Assembly: GCF_042652345.1 (NCBI RefSeq)
Contig: NZ_JBHSJJ010000019.1
Coordinates: 46,274 to 110,273, forward strand
Direction: 5' to 3'
DNA from: Negadavirga shengliensis
GTDB taxonomy: Bacteria > Bacteroidota > Bacteroidia > Cytophagales > Cyclobacteriaceae
Length of the DNA: 64,000 nt
Both the position numbers and the translations under genes were made by a program. Position 1 is the stretch's first letter, and every line of letters starts with the position of its first letter. Below, piece after piece: positions 35,901 through 42,209 of the stretch. The notes beneath the pieces were generated by a model. The model ran no database searches. It saw only the letters and a program-made list of their open reading frames with translations, and was not told the origin of the DNA.

Positions 35901-36384
35901 TGCCTTCAATAATGACCGTTACTCCCGGCAAGGGCTCACTGTTTTCGTCCGTGACGGTTCCGGTGATGTCGATAGCTGCCGTTTCATTGCCGGTCAGAAC
36001 CAGTGCTTCACGCAGCCCCTCTTCAATTCTCCTAACGTGAATGTTCTGATTCACCTGCCGGAATTGCAGGCCTGTTTGTAAGGCCAGGTTTTTTAGCAGG
36101 TCATACATGCTTTGCATATCCCCAGCCGCAGAAACTCCAGGAAGGTTCTTTACCTCCTTGTGGGTGTATACAAAGCTGTAACCGGACAGTTTCTCGATAG
36201 TGGAAAATGCATTTTCTATCCGGACATTGTTGAAAGCCACCTGAATCATTACCTCCTCAATATCCTTTACCTGGGCATTCCCATTATGTCCAAACAGAAA
36301 ACCCATGGAAAGGCATTGGATCAGAAAGGCGTAGGTAAACAGTTTGGTCATGCGAATAACATGTAATAGTACAAGATTTTTCAT
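32917..36384 (-). CDS. SusC/RagA family TonB-linked outer membrane transporter with STN domain
   Basis: A 1155-residue SusC-type transporter. Order: signal peptide (about 1-38), STN domain (about 48-105), carboxypeptidase-regulatory domain (about 138-215, ITGTVTDENSEPLPGVTVII), the SusC box DEVVVVGYGTQERAKLTGSV, TonB plug (about 225-340, with IRGSSAIEGSSPLYVIDNVI), and a long barrel ending GGINVRF. The STN domain is the part that normally contacts a FecR anti-sigma factor, and a fecR and sigma gene lie directly upstream, so expression is likely induced by substrate binding. With SusD it imports a glycan into the periplasm. Confidence 0.95.
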   Translation of the reverse strand: MKNLVLLHVIRMTKLFTYAFLIQCLSMGFLFGHNGNAQVKDIEEVMIQVAFNNVRIENAFSTIEKLSGYSFVYTHKEVKNLPGVSAAGDMQSMYDLLKNLALQTGLQFRQVNQNIHVRRIEEGLREALVLTGNETAAIDITGTVTDENSEPLPGVTVIIEGTNVGTVTDLDGRYTIQAEEGAVLVFSFVGFVNQRRTVGNSSTIDVLMIEDATALDEVVVVGYGTQERAKLTGSVASVKTDDINFIPTSNLSNVLAGRAPGVQIVQSSGFAGAPSNISIRGSSAIEGSSPLYVIDNVIKSRADFDALDPNEVESINFLKDAATAAIYGARASNGVVLVTTRQGTTGKPVFNYKSFFTTSRTTRPVQSYTATEELEYMNDFAETFGNPLPVTEEIFRYFEDRNYELHDYIWRNPSSQQHNLSVNGGNENLTYYMMLGTNSDKGSFHNTDYSRYNFRSNVTAKISKDLSVNLNLSGNKRVTNRFFWPYDWDGGEGFELSDFYRTTFNWSRLYPYFVDAQGNPTTDKENGFPVGLGAWNPVLMLENGNYRKISRNTFNGIIRLDYDLPFIEGLRTSLMANYAFDSRNQKDFVIHNRSYMFQQGSSTNPYVPGPIDPKNLNIHNLSRAFEGIDESAEFGDSYQLNWFLNYDRTFGDHTVSAMAIYEQAAFSGKSFRGTADQLLTSSVDQIFAASTDTERRYFNGSESETGRASWIGRTRYEYASKYIAEFSFRYDGSYRFPKDTRWGFFPSGSVAWRITEENFVDIPSLSEFKLRASIGTTGDDNVAAFQFQNNFVPGSGYVFGNSLYNGIRAGTPPNPNITWAKMLSYNYGFDFGFLNDKLIGSFDYFHNHRYDLLRQRIRVVPGTYGAPLSHENYAEIDIKGVEFSLNYRNNIGRVRYSIGANIGYAKDKVLVIDEPAGLEDWRTAIGHPVNRLWGYRSNGIIRDQATLDALPEGYNQFGRAPMLGVILFEDIRGVNRTEGADGIIDQNDQDWLSDNAIPRINYGINGGFSWNNLKIDFLLQGVGAYDKIVKTQNNPTGGVFQVGARPYFELWTDRWTPDRVDAPYPRAGNWGMEEFGWAPSDFWIRSGAYLRLKNLNVAYDIPSPWLNSKNINLQFFFNGTNLFVVTAFKEYDPEQDRLDSYPLMKSYTGGINVRF

Positions 36385-36437
36385 ACCTTTACTCAGTTTA
36401 TTTTAGACTGTTGTGAAATAGTTTAGATGAACGTCCA

Positions 36438-36504
36438 CCGGATGACGGACTGCAATATCTTCATCCGGGATGTTTCAGGCCGGGGATGTTGGAGCATCTC
36501 CGGC
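36438..36504 (-). promoter_or_regulatory. two stem-loops in the susC leader
   Basis: Between fecR and susC two inverted repeats lie side by side: GCCGGGGATG/CATCTCCGGC (36479-36504, one mismatch) and CCGGATGA/TCATCCGG (36438-36468). No T-tract follows on the minus strand, so neither is a standard terminator. They could stabilise the susC transcript or reduce read-through; this is inference. Confidence 0.35.
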
Positions 36505-36561
36505 TTGTTTGTTGAAAGCGTCAGTTTTTGGTCATAGGCAAATGGTTTTTTGGGTTATGGT

Positions 36562-37653
36562 TTAAAATCTAATTGTCACTTTATCCTTGTTGATCTCAAA
36601 ATCAAACTTGGCCGCATAGCTCAAACCTGACAGTACAATCTCCAGCGTCTCATCGTGAAACCTGCCGGAAAAAAGCACCTCGTCCTCAGGCTGGTTATGT
36701 ATCTCAAAGGTCACCCCATACCAGTTTTCCAAAGTTCTAATGGCTTCCGGAAGTGGAGTCTGCTGAAAAATAAGCAGCTTTTTGGTCCATCCGATCACCA
36801 TTTCTTCCTCAAAGCGGCCTTTCATGATTTGGCTGTCGGGAATATTTATATTGAGCGCCTCTCCGGGTATCAAAGTGAGGTAGGGGGTTTCTCCCAGTGG
36901 CATTTCCACAGATACTTTTCCGGTAAGCAGGGAAATATCCAATGAGGCGGTCCCGTAGGATTTGATATTGAAGGAAGTACCCAAGGCCGTGGTCTTCACT
37001 TCACCCGTCTGTACAACAAATGGCCTCAGGCTGTCCTTGGCCACGGTAAAAAAAGCTTCCCCCTCCAAAAATATCTCTCTCCGGTCCCTGCCAAAATTTT
37101 TCACATACCTCAGTTTACTTCCCGAATTGAGGATCACCTTCGAACCATCGCTCAAGGTGAAGTGGGCTTTTAAGCCGGGGACCGTGCTGCGTTCTTCATA
37201 AACCACAGGCGGCAGTTCCTCTGTAGCGGTTTCCGTCAGAAAATAGCTGGCCAGAAAACCCAATCCCATTACAAATACCAGCATGGACGCAACCCGGTAT
37301 CCAGCATGGGACAAGATCCCGCGTACCCATCCCCGGCGGGGTGTTGACCGGTACAGGGTGCTGTAGGCGTTGAGTGGAATGACCTTCTCTTTCCGGTGCA
37401 TAGCGGTGTTTTCAGACATCTCCCCATCCAGGACCTCCCACAGACTCCAAAGTTCCTCATCCGAAAGCCTGTGCTCTTTGGTAGACAAATGGATGATGAT
37501 TTCCCTGGCCTTTTTGGCTTCGGGGTATTTGGAGGGGTGGGCGGCCAACTGTTGTTCCCAAGCCAGGTTAGACTCGGCATTCGGGTGCAGCACCCATGTT
37601 CTGAAGGACGGATCCAGCACGAAATCTTCCGTAGTATAATTGGCTATATCCAT
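36562..37653 (-). CDS. FecR family anti-sigma factor
   Basis: About 363 residues from the ATG at 37653; the upstream ATG at 37692 would add 13 atypical residues. The N-terminal part (about 1-115) is the cytoplasmic sigma-binding region, followed by one transmembrane helix (VASMLVFVMGLGFLASYFL). The periplasmic FecR domain contains DGSKVILNSGSKLRYVKNFG and EIFLEGEAFFTVAKD, and the C-terminal DUF4974 domain has PLPEAIRTLENWYGVTFEI. It holds the partner sigma factor inactive until SusC signals through its STN domain. Confidence 0.93.
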   Translation of the reverse strand: MDIANYTTEDFVLDPSFRTWVLHPNAESNLAWEQQLAAHPSKYPEAKKAREIIIHLSTKEHRLSDEELWSLWEVLDGEMSENTAMHRKEKVIPLNAYSTLYRSTPRRGWVRGILSHAGYRVASMLVFVMGLGFLASYFLTETATEELPPVVYEERSTVPGLKAHFTLSDGSKVILNSGSKLRYVKNFGRDRREIFLEGEAFFTVAKDSLRPFVVQTGEVKTTALGTSFNIKSYGTASLDISLLTGKVSVEMPLGETPYLTLIPGEALNINIPDSQIMKGRFEEEMVIGWTKKLLIFQQTPLPEAIRTLENWYGVTFEIHNQPEDEVLFSGRFHDETLEIVLSGLSYAAKFDFEINKDKVTIRF

Positions 37654-37735
37654 AGGATTTGAATTTCGCCCACATAAGTCCCGGGATTCCAAAATCTATC
37701 CTTCGTTCGGAAATTTTTTTTAAAAATTTATATTT

Positions 37736-37990
37736 TATAACAAAACCAGTGTTAAGTCAAGAATCAATTTTCGGGTAAACAAATGAACTTTTGTCCACGC
37801 CTGCCCCGGACCCGCACAGAGGGATTCGGGGAATTTCACTGACCCGCCTGCCTGCCCTCCGTACGACTTCGGGAGGCGGGCCGGCGAGGCATGGTTGACA
37901 CGAATTTCATGAAATGATAATTTCAACCATCTTACCCTTATCCTCCGTGCTAATTCTCCGGTATCAGCCGGGGCAGGCTGTGTATACCTG
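37736..37990. repeat. repeat flanking the fecR-susC-susD block, copy 2
   Basis: Same-orientation partner of 30910-31150 with shared order of words from AAGTCAAG to GGGGCAGGCTGTG. It carries an additional GC-rich insertion at about 37838-37890 with GCCTGCCTGCC. Confidence 0.7.
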
Positions 37991-38297
37991 TCCCGGACTT
38001 GTTTCGGGAACCTGTCCCAGACTTGTTCTGTCATCCTGATTGGTGTATTTTCTAAATGTTAAGGCAGTGACGGTACGGTTTTCCCCGGCTGGAAAACACG
38101 CTCTTTCCGCCTTGCAGATTTCCGGCGTTAAGAAATTTAAGGAGCGGGGGGCAAGGGCACAGGCATGTCTGAGGAGGTTTTTTGGTAACAGGTACGGCAA
38201 ATTTGATTGAGATGCTTTCCAACAAAACGACGGGTTTGCCTGTGTGTGGGCGGCCTTAAATTTTAGCTGGAAAGATGCACAGCGGCGGGGTTTTTGG

Positions 38298-38327
38298 GTT
38301 ACTTTTTGACCTGCAGCAAAAAGTAAC
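38298..38327. repeat. long A/T-stem hairpin, repeat copy 2
   Basis: Arms GTTACTTTTTG and CAAAAAGTAAC around the loop ACCTGCAG, the same as at 16058-16089 but with stems one base shorter. A GCGGCGGGGTTTT stretch precedes both. Confidence 0.7.
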
Positions 38328-38449
38328 AAACGCAATAACAGGATCCAAGAAGTTAATCCCTTGACGGGTGCGTACAAAATGAGCCTGCTTTTTCAAATGG
38401 TTAGAAATTCACGTAAACTTAACCCTACCCAACCAGCGTTCCCCATCTC

Positions 38450-39055
38450 TCACATACACAGCAAACATACACAAAGCATTATGAGGCACTTCTTCAGGTT
38501 GGAAACTGCCTTCCATGCCATGGTATAAACGGACTGCACATTGATCCCCATGATCTGGGATGTCTCCTCATAAGAGTAGTTTTCAAAAAACAAAAGCTGT
38601 ATCACTTCATGCTGGCGCGTGGGAAGCTTCTCCAAGGCATCCGCCAACCTCAACCTCTTCCTTTCATCTACCCCGTCGGGGCCTATATCCGACTCCATAA
38701 CTTCCGCGTACAACAAAGTTTCATATGGATCAAAAGCATCCTGCACAAACCGGCTTTTTTCCCTTTTTATTTCTTTCTGGATTTTATGACTGAGGCATTT
38801 GAAAAGGTAAAGTTTTACGTTATCTACATCTCTAAGGCTATGCCCGTATTTCCATATATTCAAAAATACCTCATGGATACAATCCTTCACAAAACTCCGG
38901 TTGGCCTTTATCGACATGCCCAGGCTAAAAAGCTGTTGGGTATACCTCACGTATAATCCCTCCATTCCCGCCTTATCCCCGTTTTTGATCTGCCTCCAGA
39001 GAAGTAGATCATCCGGATAGCTATCAGGCGATTTATTAAAATTTTCTTTGGCCAT
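38450..39055 (-). CDS. ECF RNA polymerase sigma-70 factor
   Basis: About 201 residues from the ATG at 39055 (a longer reading to 39094 is possible). Sigma region 2 covers LYVRYTQQLFSLGMSIKANR through IHEVFLNIWKYGHSL; region 4 is ALEKLPTRQHEVIQLLFFEN followed by YSYEETSQIMGINVQSVYTM, the helix-turn-helix. It belongs to the Bacteroidota ECF group that pairs with FecR and SusC. It should direct transcription of susC and the downstream locus, controlled by the FecR protein encoded next. Confidence 0.93.
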   Translation of the reverse strand: MAKENFNKSPDSYPDDLLLWRQIKNGDKAGMEGLYVRYTQQLFSLGMSIKANRSFVKDCIHEVFLNIWKYGHSLRDVDNVKLYLFKCLSHKIQKEIKREKSRFVQDAFDPYETLLYAEVMESDIGPDGVDERKRLRLADALEKLPTRQHEVIQLLFFENYSYEETSQIMGINVQSVYTMAWKAVSNLKKCLIMLCVCLLCM

Positions 39056-39585
39056 AGAAGATAAAAGGGTATATTGTATTCGAAAAGTAGCCATAAATCC
39101 ATTAATTCAAAAAGGTTTATGGGCGGAATTTTATTGTTCGGCTAAATTTGCTGAGAAGTCATTTTAACATCAATCCGGGTTGCCGGTCATGTGTTTTTCA
39201 AAAAACGTGTTCCGGAACAAGCTCCCCCTAGCTATCGCATGATTTGATATTTTCTCCAAGGGTGATTGGGGCGTTGGCGGGAGGACTTTCTCCACAGATG
39301 GTGGCATTTTGTCAGCGCAGGTGTATTGGCCCTTGTAACTGCTTTGCTTACGGTAAGCTTCCAGTCCATTAAAGCGACTTTGACGAATCCTGGGGAATCC
39401 CTTCGAACCGCCACTAACAAAAGAGAAGATAACCCGATTTTCTTCAAATCGCCCGCCCACGGACGTTTTTGTTCGAAAATCTCCACAAACCGCCCACTAA
39501 AAAGCCCCCAATGGCTGGAAAATCAATTTTTCCGCTGGCACGGAAGTCGCAATACCGCTAAATCTCACTTTCAATCATTTTATTT
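39056..39585. other. intergenic region with permease remnant
   Basis: A 530-base divergent gap between the sigma gene and the first permease. It holds a decayed permease end (39266-39420) and, at 39464-39480, a word (TTTTTGTTCGAAAATCT) found also at 60857-60873, about 120 bases ahead of another permease of the same subtype. Confidence 0.5.
39266..39420 (+). pseudogene. C-terminal remnant of an FtsX/MacB-like permease
   Basis: Translation gives WWHFVSAGVLALVTALLTVS then FQSIKATLTNPGESLRT, which is the last transmembrane helix and tail seen in all eight intact permeases downstream (for example WWHFIGAGLLTMLIALLTVS). The reading starts after an in-frame stop, lacks the rest of the protein, and runs past the normal end. 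It is the ninth and only broken member of the row. Confidence 0.8.
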
Positions 39586-41958
39586 ATGCTCCGACATAAC
39601 CTCCTGCTGATCTACCGAAGTTTCAAAAAGTACAAAAGCACCTTCTTCATCAACCTGATAGGTCTGTCTACTGGACTTGCCTGTGTTTTATTGATTTTTC
39701 TTTGGGTAAGAGATGAGTTGAGCGTGGATAAATTCCATGAGAAAGACAACAGACTTGTTGAGGTGGTTGAGGTTTACAGTAACGCTGACAGGCCTGGAGT
39801 CAATAACTTTACGGCAGGGATTTTGGCGGAAGCGTTGGCTAATGAAATGCCTGAAGTGGAATATGCCGTGGCCAGCCGGATCCGGCCTGAACAAAAAACC
39901 ATTCGGGTGGAAGAGAATTATGTGAAGGCAGTGGTGCAGTATGCCGGCCGGGATTTTTTCAATATGTTCTCTTATGACCTTATCCATGGGGATAAAGACA
40001 AGGTTTTAACCGATAAAAGTGCCGCGGTGATTTCCGAAGATCTAGCCATGAAACTATTCAATACCACCGACAACATAGTCGGTAAGGTGATCGATATTCC
40101 CCATTACAAACAGTTTCGGATTTCCGGGGTATTCAAAGGAACTCCCGTCAATTCCACTGCCCAATTTGATTTTGTGCTTTCTTTTGAAGAATACAAGGAT
40201 CTGGATCCCAATGTACTGAACTGGAATTACAACAAAGTAAACACTTATTTGGTACTGAATGAAGGGGTTGATGCAGGACAATTTAACGATAAAATAGCCC
40301 GCTTTTTAGACGGTAAAAGGGATGAAGTTCATACACGGGATCTTACCTTATCCACCAGGCCCTATTCTGAAGCTTATCTGTACAGTTATGCTCAGTATGA
40401 AAATGGTGAGCCTAAAGGGGGCAGGATAGAATACGTTTGGCTCTTTTCCATTATTGGCGTTTTTATCTTGGGCATAGCCTGTATCAATTTCATGAACCTT
40501 TCCACGGCCAAAGCCTCCGGACGATTAAAGGAAGTCGGCGTAAAAAAGGCCATTGGTGCGGCAAGACAAACGCTTGTATTTCAATATCTGGGAGAATCTG
40601 TTCTCATGGCCTTTTTATCCCTGTCCATTGCTTTGCTGCTGGTTCTGCTTTTCCTGCCCCAGTTCAATCTTATTACCGGTAAATACCTGACACTTAGTTT
40701 GGATAAAGATCTTCTTCTTATGGTGGCGGGCACTTCCCTGCTGACAGGAGTGGTTGCCGGTAGCTATCCCGCCCTGTATCTTTCCAATTTTAAGCCTGCC
40801 ATCATCTTAAAAGGAAAGCTAGGCAGTTCGACGGGTGAATTATGGGCCAGAAAGGGCTTGGTGATATTTCAGTTTGCGCTTTCCGTGGTACTGATCGTTT
40901 CCGTGGTGGTGGTGTACCATCAGATTGAATATGTGCAGACACAAAATCTGGGTTATGACAAAGAGAATATTCTTTATTTTGAAATAGAAGGGAAAGTAGC
41001 GGAAAACCTGGATACTTTTCTTTCAGAAATGCAGCAGATAAATGGAATTGTCGGTGCTTCCAGCATAGGGCAGAGTGTGGTCGGCGGTAGCCAAAATACC
41101 TTTTCCATTGATGAATGGGAAGGAAAAGATCCGGATGAACAGGTTCCATTTGAAGTGAGACCTGTCAATTACGGCATGATTGAGTTATTGGGAGTGGACA
41201 TGAAGGAAGGGAGAACCTATTCCAGGGATTTTGGTACGGAAGATTCGAAAATCATATTCAATGAAAAAGCGATTGAAGTCATGGGACTGAAAGATCCTAT
41301 TGGAAAAGTCATCTCTATCCAAGGCACCCAGCTTGAGATCATAGGGGTCACCAAAGACTTCCATTTTGCTTCCCTACATGAAGAAATAAATCCCTTATTT
41401 TTCATTTTACGTCCCACTTGGACACACAAGGTAATGGCCAGAATAGAAGCGGGAAAGGAACAGGAGACGATCGGAAAACTACAACAGTTTTATCAGGAGT
41501 ATAATCCAGGGTTCCCTTTCGATTATAAATTTCTGGATCAGGATTACCAAAACCAATATGTGGCAGAACAACGGGTAGCTGTCCTTTCCAGATACTTCGC
41601 TGGAATAGCCATCCTGATTTCGTGCCTGGGGCTGTTTGGTCTTGCCACCTTCACTGCCGAAAGAAGGATCAAGGAAATCGGGATCCGCAAGGTGATGGGT
41701 GCCAGCGAGTGGAAAATCATGGAGCTGCTGTCCGGGGACTTTGCCAAAATGGTGCTGGTGGCCATTGTCATAGCGCTGCCTTTGAGCTATTACCTAACCA
41801 AAAACTGGCTGGACGGTTTCGCCTATAAAATTGACCTGGAATGGTGGCACTTTATCGGAGCAGGCTTGCTGACGATGCTGATAGCTTTGCTGACGGTGAG
41901 TTTCCAATCGGTGAAAGCCGCGCTGGCGAATCCGGTGGATAGTTTGAGAAGCGAGTAA
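39586..41958 (+). CDS. FtsX/MacB-like ABC transporter permease, copy 1 (MLRH subtype)
   Basis: A 790-residue double-FtsX permease. TM1 at about 21-41 is followed by a MacB-type periplasmic domain (to about 280), three helices with LKEVGVKKAIGAARQ between them (about 282-400), a fifth helix (425-447), a second periplasmic domain (to about 665), and three C-terminal helices with IKEIGIRKVMGASEW. These two EIGIRKxxGA-type cytoplasmic segments are where such permeases meet the ATPase, and both are kept. No ATPase gene is near. Likely substrates for the family include peptides, lipids or envelope stress signals; none can be assigned. Confidence 0.92.
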   Translation: MLRHNLLLIYRSFKKYKSTFFINLIGLSTGLACVLLIFLWVRDELSVDKFHEKDNRLVEVVEVYSNADRPGVNNFTAGILAEALANEMPEVEYAVASRIRPEQKTIRVEENYVKAVVQYAGRDFFNMFSYDLIHGDKDKVLTDKSAAVISEDLAMKLFNTTDNIVGKVIDIPHYKQFRISGVFKGTPVNSTAQFDFVLSFEEYKDLDPNVLNWNYNKVNTYLVLNEGVDAGQFNDKIARFLDGKRDEVHTRDLTLSTRPYSEAYLYSYAQYENGEPKGGRIEYVWLFSIIGVFILGIACINFMNLSTAKASGRLKEVGVKKAIGAARQTLVFQYLGESVLMAFLSLSIALLLVLLFLPQFNLITGKYLTLSLDKDLLLMVAGTSLLTGVVAGSYPALYLSNFKPAIILKGKLGSSTGELWARKGLVIFQFALSVVLIVSVVVVYHQIEYVQTQNLGYDKENILYFEIEGKVAENLDTFLSEMQQINGIVGASSIGQSVVGGSQNTFSIDEWEGKDPDEQVPFEVRPVNYGMIELLGVDMKEGRTYSRDFGTEDSKIIFNEKAIEVMGLKDPIGKVISIQGTQLEIIGVTKDFHFASLHEEINPLFFILRPTWTHKVMARIEAGKEQETIGKLQQFYQEYNPGFPFDYKFLDQDYQNQYVAEQRVAVLSRYFAGIAILISCLGLFGLATFTAERRIKEIGIRKVMGASEWKIMELLSGDFAKMVLVAIVIALPLSYYLTKNWLDGFAYKIDLEWWHFIGAGLLTMLIALLTVSFQSVKAALANPVDSLRSE

Positions 41959-42209
41959 GGGAAGTAGAAAGTAGTGTGACAGCACACGGAAAGCATGTTC
42001 CAAGCTATACCGAAAAACAAAAACCGGAAAAATAATAGAACACTGATCCGTCAAGGCAAAACAAGTGACGCATGATTTAGCTGACCTACCTCGCCGTAGG
42101 CGGGTAATCACAGAAAAAATCAGCGATAATCCGTTCAATCTGCGTTATCAGCGTTCCATTAAATATCCAGAACTAAAAAAATTATGTGGAAAAACTATTT
42201 AAAAATCGC
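41884..42209. repeat. direct repeat across permease end, spacer and next start, copy 1
   Basis: About 325 bases, nearly identical to 44515-44839. It covers the last 75 bases of permease 1, the 225-base spacer and the first 26 bases of permease 2. Homology falls off sharply on both sides, within coding sequence. Confidence 0.9.
42106..42159 (-). repeat. inverted, partial copy of the tandem-array unit
   Basis: On the minus strand this reads GGAACGCTGATAACGCAGAT and onward to ATCGCTGATTTTTTC, matching the core of the 111-base unit of the array at 49794-51515 with a gap. It sits directly upstream of permease 2 and is repeated at 44737 as part of the direct repeat. Confidence 0.6.

Larger units (their letters stand above)
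37654..38449. other. repeat-rich gap between sigma factor and fecR
   Basis: A 796-base gap, long for a sigma/anti-sigma pair. It holds the second flanking repeat (about 37736-37990), two adjoining copies of a CCTGTCCCGGACTTGTT-like word (about 37987-38032), and at 38298-38327 a hairpin shared with 16058. The part between has no supported gene. Confidence 0.55.
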
